From Marinifilaceae bacterium (lineage in GTDB: Bacteria; Bacteroidota; Bacteroidia; Bacteroidales; Marinifilaceae), in contig JAOARN010000074.1 in assembly GCA_025210485.1 (NCBI GenBank), positions 1-64,000 on the forward strand: a DNA stretch of 64,000 bases, in the 5' to 3' direction. Below are positions 37,965 to 46,338 of this stretch, piece by piece. The first letter of the stretch is position 1; each line of letters begins with the position of its first letter. The position numbers were made by a program, and so were the translations under genes. The notes beneath the pieces were generated by a model. That model was not told the origin of the DNA. It ran no database searches and saw only the letters and a list, made by a program, of their open reading frames with translations.

Positions 37965-38244
37965 AATATATCGTATTATTTTTTTATCTCTAATTCTTTA
38001 TAAAGTCGTAAAGTAAGAAAAATAAATTGGTTAAATCAATTTAAATTTTATGTTATATTAAAATTTTTTAATTTTTTCTAAGCTATTTTGAATTATGCGT
38101 ATTACACTTATTTTATAAAAAGAACCATGCCCAAACAAGCATATTTAATCGATTTTGAAATTAAGATTTATATAAACCCTAGGTGAAATATTTATGCTTC
38201 TTTCTGTTTTTTTAATTTATATATCCAAAATAGATAACAATAAA

Positions 38245-39576
38245 TTATTTTACTATGGATTTTGTTTTCCATTTTCCAGTTTTATAATAAATATACGAAA
38301 AACACATTCCGAATCCCCAGCCAATAGGAATAGCCCACCATATACCTGTTTCGCCAATATGTTGTGACAAAAAATAGGCTGCAGGTATTCGAGCTATCCA
38401 TAATGAAAAAAGAGTAATAAACATTGGTATTAAGGTATCTCCTGCACCTCTAAGCACCCCATTAATTGTAAACATTGTAGCAAATACGACATAGAAGGAA
38501 GTTACAATTACCAGATATTCTTCTCCTATAGCCGCAACATTAGAGCTAGATGTAAACAAGTGCATTAAATCTCGTCCAAAGATCACAATTATTATAGTAA
38601 TTAATATACATATCAGATTTGACATAACAAGAGTTGCTACAAATCCTCTCCTTACTCTTCCAATTTTATTTGCCCCAAGGTTTTGCCCAACAAAAGATGA
38701 GATGGCCTGAGAAAAAATCATTGCAGGCATAATAGCAAGAGAATCAATACGTCCAGCAGCAGTATAAGCAGCAATAACATCAGTACCGAATTTATTTACA
38801 ATACTCAATAATGCCATCATTCCGAATGCTACAAGAGTATGCTGTACTCCAGAAGGGAATCCAATTTTAAAACTTGTTAAGAATAATTCCTTATCAAATT
38901 TGAGTTTAAAAATTGAGAAATTAATAACATCATGCACCTTATTTAAATATATCATTCCTGAAATAAAAGCTCCTCCTTGCGCTATTAAACTAGCCCATGC
39001 TGCACCTTCAACTCCCATATCAAGACCGATAACAAATACCAAATCAAAAATTATATTGAATACCGATGCCAGAATCATAAAATACAGAGGGGTTTTTGAA
39101 TCTCCCAAGCCTCTCAATACAGAGCTTATTCCGTTAAAACCGAAGAATAATACATTTCCTAAAAGATATATATCCAAGTATGATTTTGCTGTAGGTATAA
39201 GATTTTCGGGTAATTTTAAAAGTCGAAAAATATCCTCACTAAAATATATACCAAAAACACTTATAATTATTCCAGAGAATAATAAAAATAAGAACATTGT
39301 ATCTATACATTTTTTGACCTTATCTATTTGCTTAGCACCAAAAAACTGTGAAACCACAATAGAAAATCCTCCACCAATACCAATAATTAATGCAATCAAT
39401 GCAAATATTATTGGAAATGATGCTCCAACAGAAGCAAGTGCATCTTCTCCCAAAACTTTACCTACAATAATACTGTCAACAACATTATATAATTGCTGAA
39501 AAACATTACCTAATAACATCGGTAATGCAAATTTTAATATAAGTTTTGCTTCGTTCCCCTTTGTAAAATCTTTCAT
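38245..39576 (-). CDS. MATE-family efflux transporter
   Basis: A 443-residue inner-membrane cation-coupled multidrug exporter with twelve hydrophobic segments. Family features: LPMLLGNVFQQLYNVVDSII in TM1, GISSVLRGLGDSKTPL, and the second-half repeat FVGQNLGANKIGRVRRG and GVLRGAGDTLIPM. Substrate not deducible. Monocistronic. Confidence 0.95.
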   Translation of the reverse strand: MKDFTKGNEAKLILKFALPMLLGNVFQQLYNVVDSIIVGKVLGEDALASVGASFPIIFALIALIIGIGGGFSIVVSQFFGAKQIDKVKKCIDTMFLFLLFSGIIISVFGIYFSEDIFRLLKLPENLIPTAKSYLDIYLLGNVLFFGFNGISSVLRGLGDSKTPLYFMILASVFNIIFDLVFVIGLDMGVEGAAWASLIAQGGAFISGMIYLNKVHDVINFSIFKLKFDKELFLTSFKIGFPSGVQHTLVAFGMMALLSIVNKFGTDVIAAYTAAGRIDSLAIMPAMIFSQAISSFVGQNLGANKIGRVRRGFVATLVMSNLICILITIIIVIFGRDLMHLFTSSSNVAAIGEEYLVIVTSFYVVFATMFTINGVLRGAGDTLIPMFITLFSLWIARIPAAYFLSQHIGETGIWWAIPIGWGFGMCFSYIYYKTGKWKTKSIVK

Positions 39577-39700
39577 CTAACTATTTTATCATAATACAAA
39601 CTCTTTAAGTTTCAAATATTACATCCTAATTGTTATGTTGCTGTTAAATTTTAGTTATATTTTTTTTCAGATTGCTTATTTGAAATCAAGCTGTATTAAC

Positions 39701-41563
39701 CTATTCTTTTTCGCTTAGTTCTAACCAACGCATTTCCATTTCGTCAAGTTCGTTTGTCAATTTCTCCATTTCTTTTGACTTTTCGAGTAGTTCAACTCCC
39801 TGAAAATTTCCTGAGCTCAAATCATTATTCAATTGTTCTATTTTCAAGCTATATTCCTCCATTTTGGGTTCTATTTCTTCAAGCTCTTTCTTTTCTTTAA
39901 AACTTAGTTTATTAGTTTTTGTATTCTTAGGTTTCTTTTGAGTCTCTTTCTTTTCAGGTTTAGGTTTTACTTGTTCTTGTGTTTCTATGCTTTTTTTAAT
40001 TCTATACATAGAGTAGTTTCCTGGATAATCTTTTATCTTTCCATCACCTTCGAATGCAAAGATGTGATCGACTAATTTATCCATAAAAAATCTATCATGG
40101 GATACAATTACAACACAGCCGTCAAAATTGATAAGATACTGTTCTAGAATATTCAGAGTAGCAATATCTAAATCATTAGTCGGCTCATCAAGAATTAAGA
40201 AATTAGGATTTTTCATCAATACGGTCATCAAGTAGAGTCTTCTCTTCTCTCCCCCACTGAGTTTATGGACATAATTATATTGAGCCTCACTTGAAAATAA
40301 GAAATTTTCCAAAAATTGAGATGCCGATATTCTCTGACCATTCCCCAACTCTACGTATTCCGAAATTTCTTTTATAACATCTATAAGCTTTTGATTTTCA
40401 TCATGAATTATCCCTTCCTGTCTATAGTATCCTATTTTAACTGTTTCACCAATATTTATGCTTCCACCATCAGGTTCGATAGCACTAGTGATTAGATTAA
40501 GGAAAGTTGACTTACCAGCACCATTTACTCCAACGATACCTATTTTTTCATTTTTCTGAAATTTATATGTAAAATTTTCTATAAGATTTAACTTATCATA
40601 TGATTTCGAAATAGATTCTATTTCCATTATAAGTTTGCCTAATCTTTGTGGCTTTATATTAATATTTACAAAATTTTCGGAGAATCCTTTTTTTGCCTCT
40701 TTCTTTAATTCGTAGAATGCATCTATTCTATATTTCGCCTTTGTTCCTCTTGCCTGAGGCATTCGCCTCATCCATTCCTGCTCCGTTTTAAGTAGTTTTT
40801 TTGCTTTCTGAGCATTTGTATTCATATTCTGAATTCGCTCTTCTCTTTTTTCAATATAATATGAATAATTTCCCTTGTAGGTATAGATATTTTTGTTTTC
40901 TATTTCGAATATTTTATTACAAACTCGATCCAAGAAGTATCTATCGTGAGTAACCATTAATAGGGTTGCTTTTGATTTTGTAAGATAGTCTTCCAACCAT
41001 TCTATCATATCCAAATCCAAGTGGTTGGTAGGCTCATCCAAAATTAGAAAATCAGGTTCTGAAATAAGAACCTTTGCAAGACACAATCTTTTTATCTGCC
41101 CTCCTGACAGTTCAGAAACTTTTTGATTTAAATTATTAATTTTAAGTTTTGATAGTATTTGCTTTGCTTTAATTTCAAGATCCCAAGCTTTAGAATTATC
41201 AATTTCTTGCGAAAGACTGATAATCATTTCATCATCTGATTTTTCAAGGGCGATATAATAGTCACCTACAAGTTTCAACAACTTATTTGAAGAATTAAAG
41301 ATTTCAGAAAACACGGTATTATTCGGATCAACTTCCGAATTCTGATCCAGCTGTCCTACTTCAATATTGTTTCTGTAAATAATACTTCCCGAGTCTGGAC
41401 TATCTTTATCTGACAATAGATTCAACAGGCTTGTTTTCCCTGTACCATTTTTGGCAATCAGGGCTATTTTCTCCCCTTGATTCACCCCAAAATTTAAATT
41501 CTCAAAAAGAACTAAATCCCCATAAGATTTAGTTAAAGATTCAACCTGCAAATATGATATCAT
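39701..41563 (-). CDS. ABC-F family ATPase (Uup-like)
   Basis: A 620-residue cytoplasmic protein with two ABC domains and no membrane segment. Domain 1: Walker A KNGTGKTS, signature LSGGQIKRL, Walker B DFLILDEPTNHLD. Linker (about 225-300) with basic helices. Domain 2: GVNGAGKST, LSGGEKRRL, FLILDEPTNDLD. The charged C-terminal coiled coil (EKKETQKKPKNTKTNK onward) is the Uup-type extension that binds nucleic acid. Probably acts on ribosomes or structured DNA rather than in transport. Confidence 0.94.
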   Translation of the reverse strand: MISYLQVESLTKSYGDLVLFENLNFGVNQGEKIALIAKNGTGKTSLLNLLSDKDSPDSGSIIYRNNIEVGQLDQNSEVDPNNTVFSEIFNSSNKLLKLVGDYYIALEKSDDEMIISLSQEIDNSKAWDLEIKAKQILSKLKINNLNQKVSELSGGQIKRLCLAKVLISEPDFLILDEPTNHLDLDMIEWLEDYLTKSKATLLMVTHDRYFLDRVCNKIFEIENKNIYTYKGNYSYYIEKREERIQNMNTNAQKAKKLLKTEQEWMRRMPQARGTKAKYRIDAFYELKKEAKKGFSENFVNINIKPQRLGKLIMEIESISKSYDKLNLIENFTYKFQKNEKIGIVGVNGAGKSTFLNLITSAIEPDGGSINIGETVKIGYYRQEGIIHDENQKLIDVIKEISEYVELGNGQRISASQFLENFLFSSEAQYNYVHKLSGGEKRRLYLMTVLMKNPNFLILDEPTNDLDIATLNILEQYLINFDGCVVIVSHDRFFMDKLVDHIFAFEGDGKIKDYPGNYSMYRIKKSIETQEQVKPKPEKKETQKKPKNTKTNKLSFKEKKELEEIEPKMEEYSLKIEQLNNDLSSGNFQGVELLEKSKEMEKLTNELDEMEMRWLELSEKE

Positions 41564-41973
41564 AAAATAAATAATTTAGAATGCACAAATTTACAAATTC
41601 ATTGCTTTCTATTATTATAAATGCGTATTTATAATCTTAATTTCTAGAACATAAATTATATGAACAGCTTAAAGATTGTAAAAAACACAAGTTGGATTTT
41701 ATTTTATGTAAAATAACAAAATAAAAAAGAAAACTACAGTTTCAAATATTATTTCATTCTCGTTTCTGATTTCTTTGATTTGATGTATAATTTTATGGTA
41801 AGCAAGAAATGAAATTCAGTTTAATTTTATAATTAAATCATATCCCACAATTAGTTTACATAACAAAGAAAAAGCAAAATCATATTGAGACTTTTTTTTA
41901 TTATGAAAGACAATAAGAATTATTTAAATTGCAATATGAAACAAAACTTCAATTCCAATTAACCAGACTAAAT
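41564..41973. other. AT-rich intergenic region between divergent genes
   Basis: Divergent spacer between the ABC-F gene and the secreted amidotransferase-like gene; no RNA or further gene recognised. Confidence 0.4.
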
Positions 41974-43104
41974 ATGAAAACTTTAAGATTTATTTTAATA
42001 ATTGTATTGATAGGTAAATGTATTAATATACATGCCGAAGAGAATACAAAAATAAAAGACACACTAATAATTGGCCATCCAACTGTATCAAATTTATCAA
42101 TACTTTCAAGCCTAAACAAACACAAGAAATTAAGATTAGAGAATTATCATATTATTGGGATTTATAATAAAGAAGCTAATTACGACTATTCTAAATCCGA
42201 AAAATGCCTTGATACATTGAAAAAACTGGATGTATCTTTGTTTGAATTCAAAAACTCCGTAAACGAATCTAAATTATTTACAAAAAATAAATGGACTAAA
42301 CAGTTTAAAAGTCTATTTGACAAATCGGTTGGAATAATTTTGTTTGGAGGACCTGATATAAATCCTAGTATTTATGGAGAAAAAACACATCCAAATACAA
42401 AAGTAGAGGATCCAAACAGAAACAAACTAGAACTATCATTCATTTATCACGTATTGGGAAATAAAAAACAGACTGAAAATATTTTTATTGAGGACAATCC
42501 TTATTATATGGTTTTTGGTATTTGTTTGGGAATGCAAAATATAAATGTTGCCACTGGAGGTAGCTTAATACAGGATATTCCAGATCAAGTATATAATAGT
42601 GATACAAAAGACAAACTAAAAAAATATGGACAAGATAACATTCATAGAAACTTTATTAAAGATTCTGATAATTTAACAAAAAACCAAACTGGATTTAGAA
42701 TACATAAAATCAGATTTAATAAGAAATTTTATGAAAATAATATGCAAATATTTAAATATATTAACCCTCAAGTATACAGCTACCACCACCAAGCAATAAA
42801 GAATCTAGGAAATATGCTTTATCCTGTTGCTAAGTCAATGGACGCTAAAATAATAGAAGCTGTAAAACATAAAAAGTACAGCAATGTTTTTGCTGTGCAA
42901 TTTCACCCTGAAAGAAGAGGAATATTTGTTGATATAAACAGAATAAAATTTGAAGAAAAACAAAGGGTAAAATACATGAAGGATTGGCTAGAGGAAGACG
43001 ACTTAAGTTTTCATAATAAATTATGGAAGTATATTAATACTATATTATACCGGGCATCTAATTCGAAAAAAGTAGTTAATAGATTGCAAGAAACAGAAAT
43101 GTAA
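41974..43104 (+). CDS. Secreted class I glutamine amidotransferase-like protein (peptidase C26 type)
   Basis: A 376-residue protein with a signal peptide (FILIIVLIGKCINIHA, cleavage near residue 21). The catalytic fold shows FGGPDINPSIYGE (about 124-136), the nucleophile elbow FGICLGMQNINVATGG (Cys184), QDIP, and VQFHPER (His311, Glu313), as in gamma-glutamyl hydrolases of the PuuD/GGH group. An exported member is unusual and suggests hydrolysis of gamma-glutamyl compounds in the periplasm. I chose the ATG at 41974, which starts the signal peptide, over a TTG 15 codons upstream. The 65-residue basic tail after HPER is of unknown role. Confidence 0.82.
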   Translation: MKTLRFILIIVLIGKCINIHAEENTKIKDTLIIGHPTVSNLSILSSLNKHKKLRLENYHIIGIYNKEANYDYSKSEKCLDTLKKLDVSLFEFKNSVNESKLFTKNKWTKQFKSLFDKSVGIILFGGPDINPSIYGEKTHPNTKVEDPNRNKLELSFIYHVLGNKKQTENIFIEDNPYYMVFGICLGMQNINVATGGSLIQDIPDQVYNSDTKDKLKKYGQDNIHRNFIKDSDNLTKNQTGFRIHKIRFNKKFYENNMQIFKYINPQVYSYHHQAIKNLGNMLYPVAKSMDAKIIEAVKHKKYSNVFAVQFHPERRGIFVDINRIKFEEKQRVKYMKDWLEEDDLSFHNKLWKYINTILYRASNSKKVVNRLQETEM

Positions 43105-43285
43105 TTCAAAACAAATTAAGCTGAGAATTATATAGTTCCGAACACCATTACATGTATTGGCTTATTTCAAACAATTCCAATATGGTTCTTATCATTTAAA
43201 CTATTACTATAATAATATGTAAACATTCATGCTTTTAGGAGTTAAAAACAAATCTCGAAGTAATCAAAACATTTATGTCAACAAA

Positions 43286-43327
43286 AAAAATACAGCATTT
43301 AAACATAAAAGTAAATGCTGTATTTTT
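43286..43327 (-). terminator. Terminator of the small SMP-like gene
   Basis: Arms AAAAATACAGCATTT and AAATGCTGTATTTTT with a 12-base loop, 12 bases past the stop at 43339. Confidence 0.9.
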
Positions 43328-43338
43328 CAAACTCAAAT

Positions 43339-43476
43339 CTATTTTTTTGAATTTTTGTCTGCTGCCTTTTGCGCTCTTGCAGCAAAACCATCCTTAGAAG
43401 TTTTCCCTCCATTTTTTTTGCATTCATTTGCTTGAATTCTTGCAGCAGCTGTTTTGGTCATTTTTGTTTTAGTCAT
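43339..43476 (-). CDS. 45-residue SMP-like small protein
   Basis: A short frame read directly from the sequence: starts MTKTKMTKTAAARIQANE, continues through NGGKTSKDGFAARAQ and ends KNSKK. Two AAARIQ/FAARAQ repeats joined by a GG turn resemble the small bacterial proteins with a seed-maturation-protein (SMP) motif, thought to be stress-related. Highly basic and Ala-rich, with one Cys. Its own terminator follows, which supports it being a real gene; the opposite-strand frame is a shadow. Function unknown. Confidence 0.7.
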   Translation of the reverse strand: MTKTKMTKTAAARIQANECKKNGGKTSKDGFAARAQKAADKNSKK

Positions 43477-43631
43477 AAAAATAAAGTTTTTTTGTTAATA
43501 CCTGCCATAGTGAACTTGATCTACTGAATACTAAAAAAGTATCAATTGACATGTTTATTTATTCTTCAAAAATAATGACCAATAGAACAAATTTTCCAAA
43601 ACAGGGAAAACTTGTATCATTTTCGGGATAT

Positions 43632-44333
43632 TTAAATTATATTTTGTTTAAACTCTCTTGAAACGGGAAATTCAATTCCATTTTTCATTTTCAATTTGGA
43701 TTTACAGTATTCAGAGATCTCCTCTTTATTAACATAGGTTGATTGAGAAATTTGAACAAAAGGGCCTTCATTTAATTTATGTTTCTTGATAAATTCAACA
43801 AGAGATGATCTATAGCAATAAATCTTATTCCCGAGGAAAATTCCGATAGTGTTTTTCTTTAATTTTTCCCCCTTATAGTAAGTTGAAATGGCTATCATAT
43901 CGAACGGATTGAAATGCTTAGTTAGTTTTTCACCTGTTTTAATATCCTCAAGTTTCAAACTTATAGACTGATTACTAATTTTTTCAAATACACTATCTAT
44001 CTTTTGCTGACTTAAAGGTTTATCCACAACATCAAAAATATCTTGATTACGGAATGATACACTAGCTCTATTTTCAAAACCCGAAATAAAGAATATAATA
44101 GCCCCTGAGTATTTTTCCTTTATTTCTTTAGCCAGTTCATCACCTCTTATTTTCATATCTATATCGAGAAGAAAAACATTAAAATCTTGATAAGTGCTAT
44201 CGTCTAAATCATCCAAAAATCTCTCAGGAATAGTTTCTTTTTTTATTTTATCTACTAGTTTATTGTTAGAGCAATATTTCCCAATACTTTCAACAATTAA
44301 AGCTTCATCATCAACTATCGCAACTTTATACAT
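43632..44333 (-). CDS. LytTR-type response regulator
   Basis: About 233 residues: receiver domain (YKVAIVDDEALIVESI, Asp57 in FLLDIDM, DVVDKPLSQQ) and a C-terminal LytTR-like domain (YYKGEKLKKNTIGIFLGN, FVQISQSTYVNKEEISEY). ATG at 44333 is chosen; the frame runs eight codons further to a TTG. It follows the kinase gene by 10 bases. Confidence 0.88.
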   Translation of the reverse strand: MYKVAIVDDEALIVESIGKYCSNNKLVDKIKKETIPERFLDDLDDSTYQDFNVFLLDIDMKIRGDELAKEIKEKYSGAIIFFISGFENRASVSFRNQDIFDVVDKPLSQQKIDSVFEKISNQSISLKLEDIKTGEKLTKHFNPFDMIAISTYYKGEKLKKNTIGIFLGNKIYCYRSSLVEFIKKHKLNEGPFVQISQSTYVNKEEISEYCKSKLKMKNGIEFPVSREFKQNII

Positions 44334-44343
44334 TTTAATATTC

Positions 44344-45120
44344 TTATAGTTTAACAATCAAACGAACCTCATATCTTTTATTAAAAACCTTGGATTCCAA
44401 CTTATAATTACTACCATAAAACAAATCTAACCTCTCCTCTAAATTTTTAATACCCATTGATTTTGAATTATTCTTTTCAACATTCCTTTTGGAGATATAT
44501 ACTGGATTCGAAACAATACATGACAAGTAGTTTTCTTCAATAATTGATAGATGAATGTCAATATTATTATCATTAGCTAGGGGTTTGGAGTGTTTATAAG
44601 CATTCTCTACTAATTCAGAAAACAAACAGACAATAATTTTATATCTCTGTGCCGAACAGTTATCAATTTCAGAGTTTAATCTAATTTTATATTTTGATTC
44701 AGATCTGATTTTGATAAATTTTATAAAATCATCTAAGTGTTTTAATTCTTTGTGCAAAGAAACAGTATTTCTTTGTGTAGTATATGTTAAATATTCCAAA
44801 ATATCACCAAAAACTTCTATTGACTTTAGCGTGTTCTTATTAGTCTCTTCTGCCAGTAGAGCATCATCACAATCTTCGGAATTCGAAACACCTTCCGCAT
44901 AGCACTTAATAATTGAAATACAATTTTTTATAAAATGAATATTGCCCCTTTTTTGGAGTAATTCCATGTCTTTTTCGTTTAACCAACTAGACAACTGTTC
45001 AATTTTATCTCTGTTTTGTTTTATCTTTTTTGTCTTTTGCACATTGCTATATACTGCACAACCTAGTCCAAGTCCTAAAACTCCAAATATGCCAGCTAGT
45101 ATTTTCTCTCGTTTATTCAT
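44344..45120 (-). CDS. Divergent LytS-like histidine kinase without sensor domain
   Basis: A 258-residue protein with one N-terminal helix (about 7-25), a coiled coil and a kinase core. The phosphoacceptor region reads GNIHFIKNCISII (His62) in place of the usual NPHFLFNxLN; the N-box ELVENAYKHSKP and G-box SMGIKNLEERLDLFYG are conserved. No extracellular sensing region, so the signal probably comes through a partner or the membrane. Forms an operon with the LytTR regulator. Confidence 0.85.
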   Translation of the reverse strand: MNKREKILAGIFGVLGLGLGCAVYSNVQKTKKIKQNRDKIEQLSSWLNEKDMELLQKRGNIHFIKNCISIIKCYAEGVSNSEDCDDALLAEETNKNTLKSIEVFGDILEYLTYTTQRNTVSLHKELKHLDDFIKFIKIRSESKYKIRLNSEIDNCSAQRYKIIVCLFSELVENAYKHSKPLANDNNIDIHLSIIEENYLSCIVSNPVYISKRNVEKNNSKSMGIKNLEERLDLFYGSNYKLESKVFNKRYEVRLIVKL

Positions 45121-45628
45121 ATCACAATATTTTTAGCGAAAATAATCATATTTAAATTATATTCAACAAACATTGTTGTTTTATGATCAATTACTTGTTT
45201 TATCATAATTTACACTCACAATATAGTTTCCAAATCGTAATTTTGTTTATGACTCAAAACGAAAACTCCACAAATATTTATTTTGTTTAATGCCATATGA
45301 AAAGACCAATATAAAACACTCTTAAAAATCAAGACAAGAAACTAATATTTCGTATTTTATTTTTCATAAATAAAATAAAACAATAAACGAGCCAAAAACA
45401 CTAACAACATAATTTAACAGTTTCCTACCGATGATTACAAATCATTCAATTACTGTCTCTTAAAAGTTTTACAAGTTACAGGCTTTTTAAAAAGCCACAT
45501 CTGAGTTATTTTTCATATCAGCTAAAATAAAAAAATGGTGTAAAATTGAAACAAAAAGCCGCACATAATATTTAATACATTAAAATTGACTATCAATATT
45601 TATTAAACTTAATTTTAAATTTTTATTT
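45121..45628. other. AT-rich intergenic region
   Basis: Divergent spacer between the kinase operon and the outer-membrane protein gene. A short hairpin GGCTTTTTAAAAAGCC (45481-45496) is seen; no gene found. Confidence 0.4.
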
Positions 45629-45643
45629 ATAAGAAAGTACAGC

Positions 45644-46327
45644 TTGTTATGTTTGCTAGCTTTATTTTGTACAACTATGTCATTAAGCGCCCAAACAAAA
45701 ATGAAGAAATTGGCAACAGAAAATGATTATTCTGGAGCTCTAAGTAATCTCGGATTCGGACTTCAAGCAGGAACGCTTGGTTTCGGGTTTGAAGTCAACA
45801 AACAATTAAGCGAAAAGATATGTGTAAGATTCTCGTACAACAGATTCACATATAGTTACGATACTGATATTGAAGATATCAAATCAGTAGCTGCGGCAGA
45901 CATCAAGGTCGGTGCTGTTAGTATTATTGGAAATTACAATCTCTTCAAAAGATTTTATGTAGCAGGTGGACTTGCTGTAAATCTCTTAAAAATAAATGCA
46001 GAGGCTGAAAATATTGATGGACTAGAACTGAACGACATCAAAATAAAACCAGAAGATTTTGGTGGAATTAAGGTTAAAGTAACTCCTGATAAATTCAATC
46101 CTTATCTTGGTATAGGATTTGGTCGCAGTCAGGCATTAAAAAACAGACTAGCATTCAGTTTTGAATTAGGTGCTCTGTATCAAGTTAAGACAAAATTTGA
46201 ATTAGATAGTAGTGGTATGTTATCTGATATTTCATCAGATCAACAAGAAGATATATTGGAGGAGTCAGTCAAGATTCCATGGTATCCTGTTATTCGTTTT
46301 AATTTATCATTTAAACTAACAAAATAA
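45644..46327 (+). CDS. Outer-membrane beta-barrel protein
   Basis: About 227 residues from the TTG at 45644, with a signal peptide ending in SLSAQ and a mature part of alternating amphipathic strands (FGLQAGTLGFGFEVNKQL, FYVAGGLAVNLLKINAE, YLGIGFGRSQALKNRLAF) with a C-terminal aromatic strand, as in OmpW/PorT-like barrels. The reading frame continues upstream through RKYSLL preceded by ATA at 45629, which would give a much more normal signal peptide with a basic n-region. No ATG or GTG exists in this stretch. Followed after 11 bases by a lipoprotein gene. Ligand unknown. Confidence 0.78.
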   Translation: MLCLLALFCTTMSLSAQTKMKKLATENDYSGALSNLGFGLQAGTLGFGFEVNKQLSEKICVRFSYNRFTYSYDTDIEDIKSVAAADIKVGAVSIIGNYNLFKRFYVAGGLAVNLLKINAEAENIDGLELNDIKIKPEDFGGIKVKVTPDKFNPYLGIGFGRSQALKNRLAFSFELGALYQVKTKFELDSSGMLSDISSDQQEDILEESVKIPWYPVIRFNLSFKLTK

Positions 46328-46338
46328 AAATTAATTGT

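Noticed and set aside
38900-39499. 199-residue plus-strand ORF
   Set aside because: Antisense to the MATE transporter; composition (Pro/Ile/Asn) is that of a shadow frame.
43229-43435. 68-residue plus-strand ORF
   Set aside because: It passes through the terminator and is the antisense shadow of the SMP-like gene at 43339-43476.
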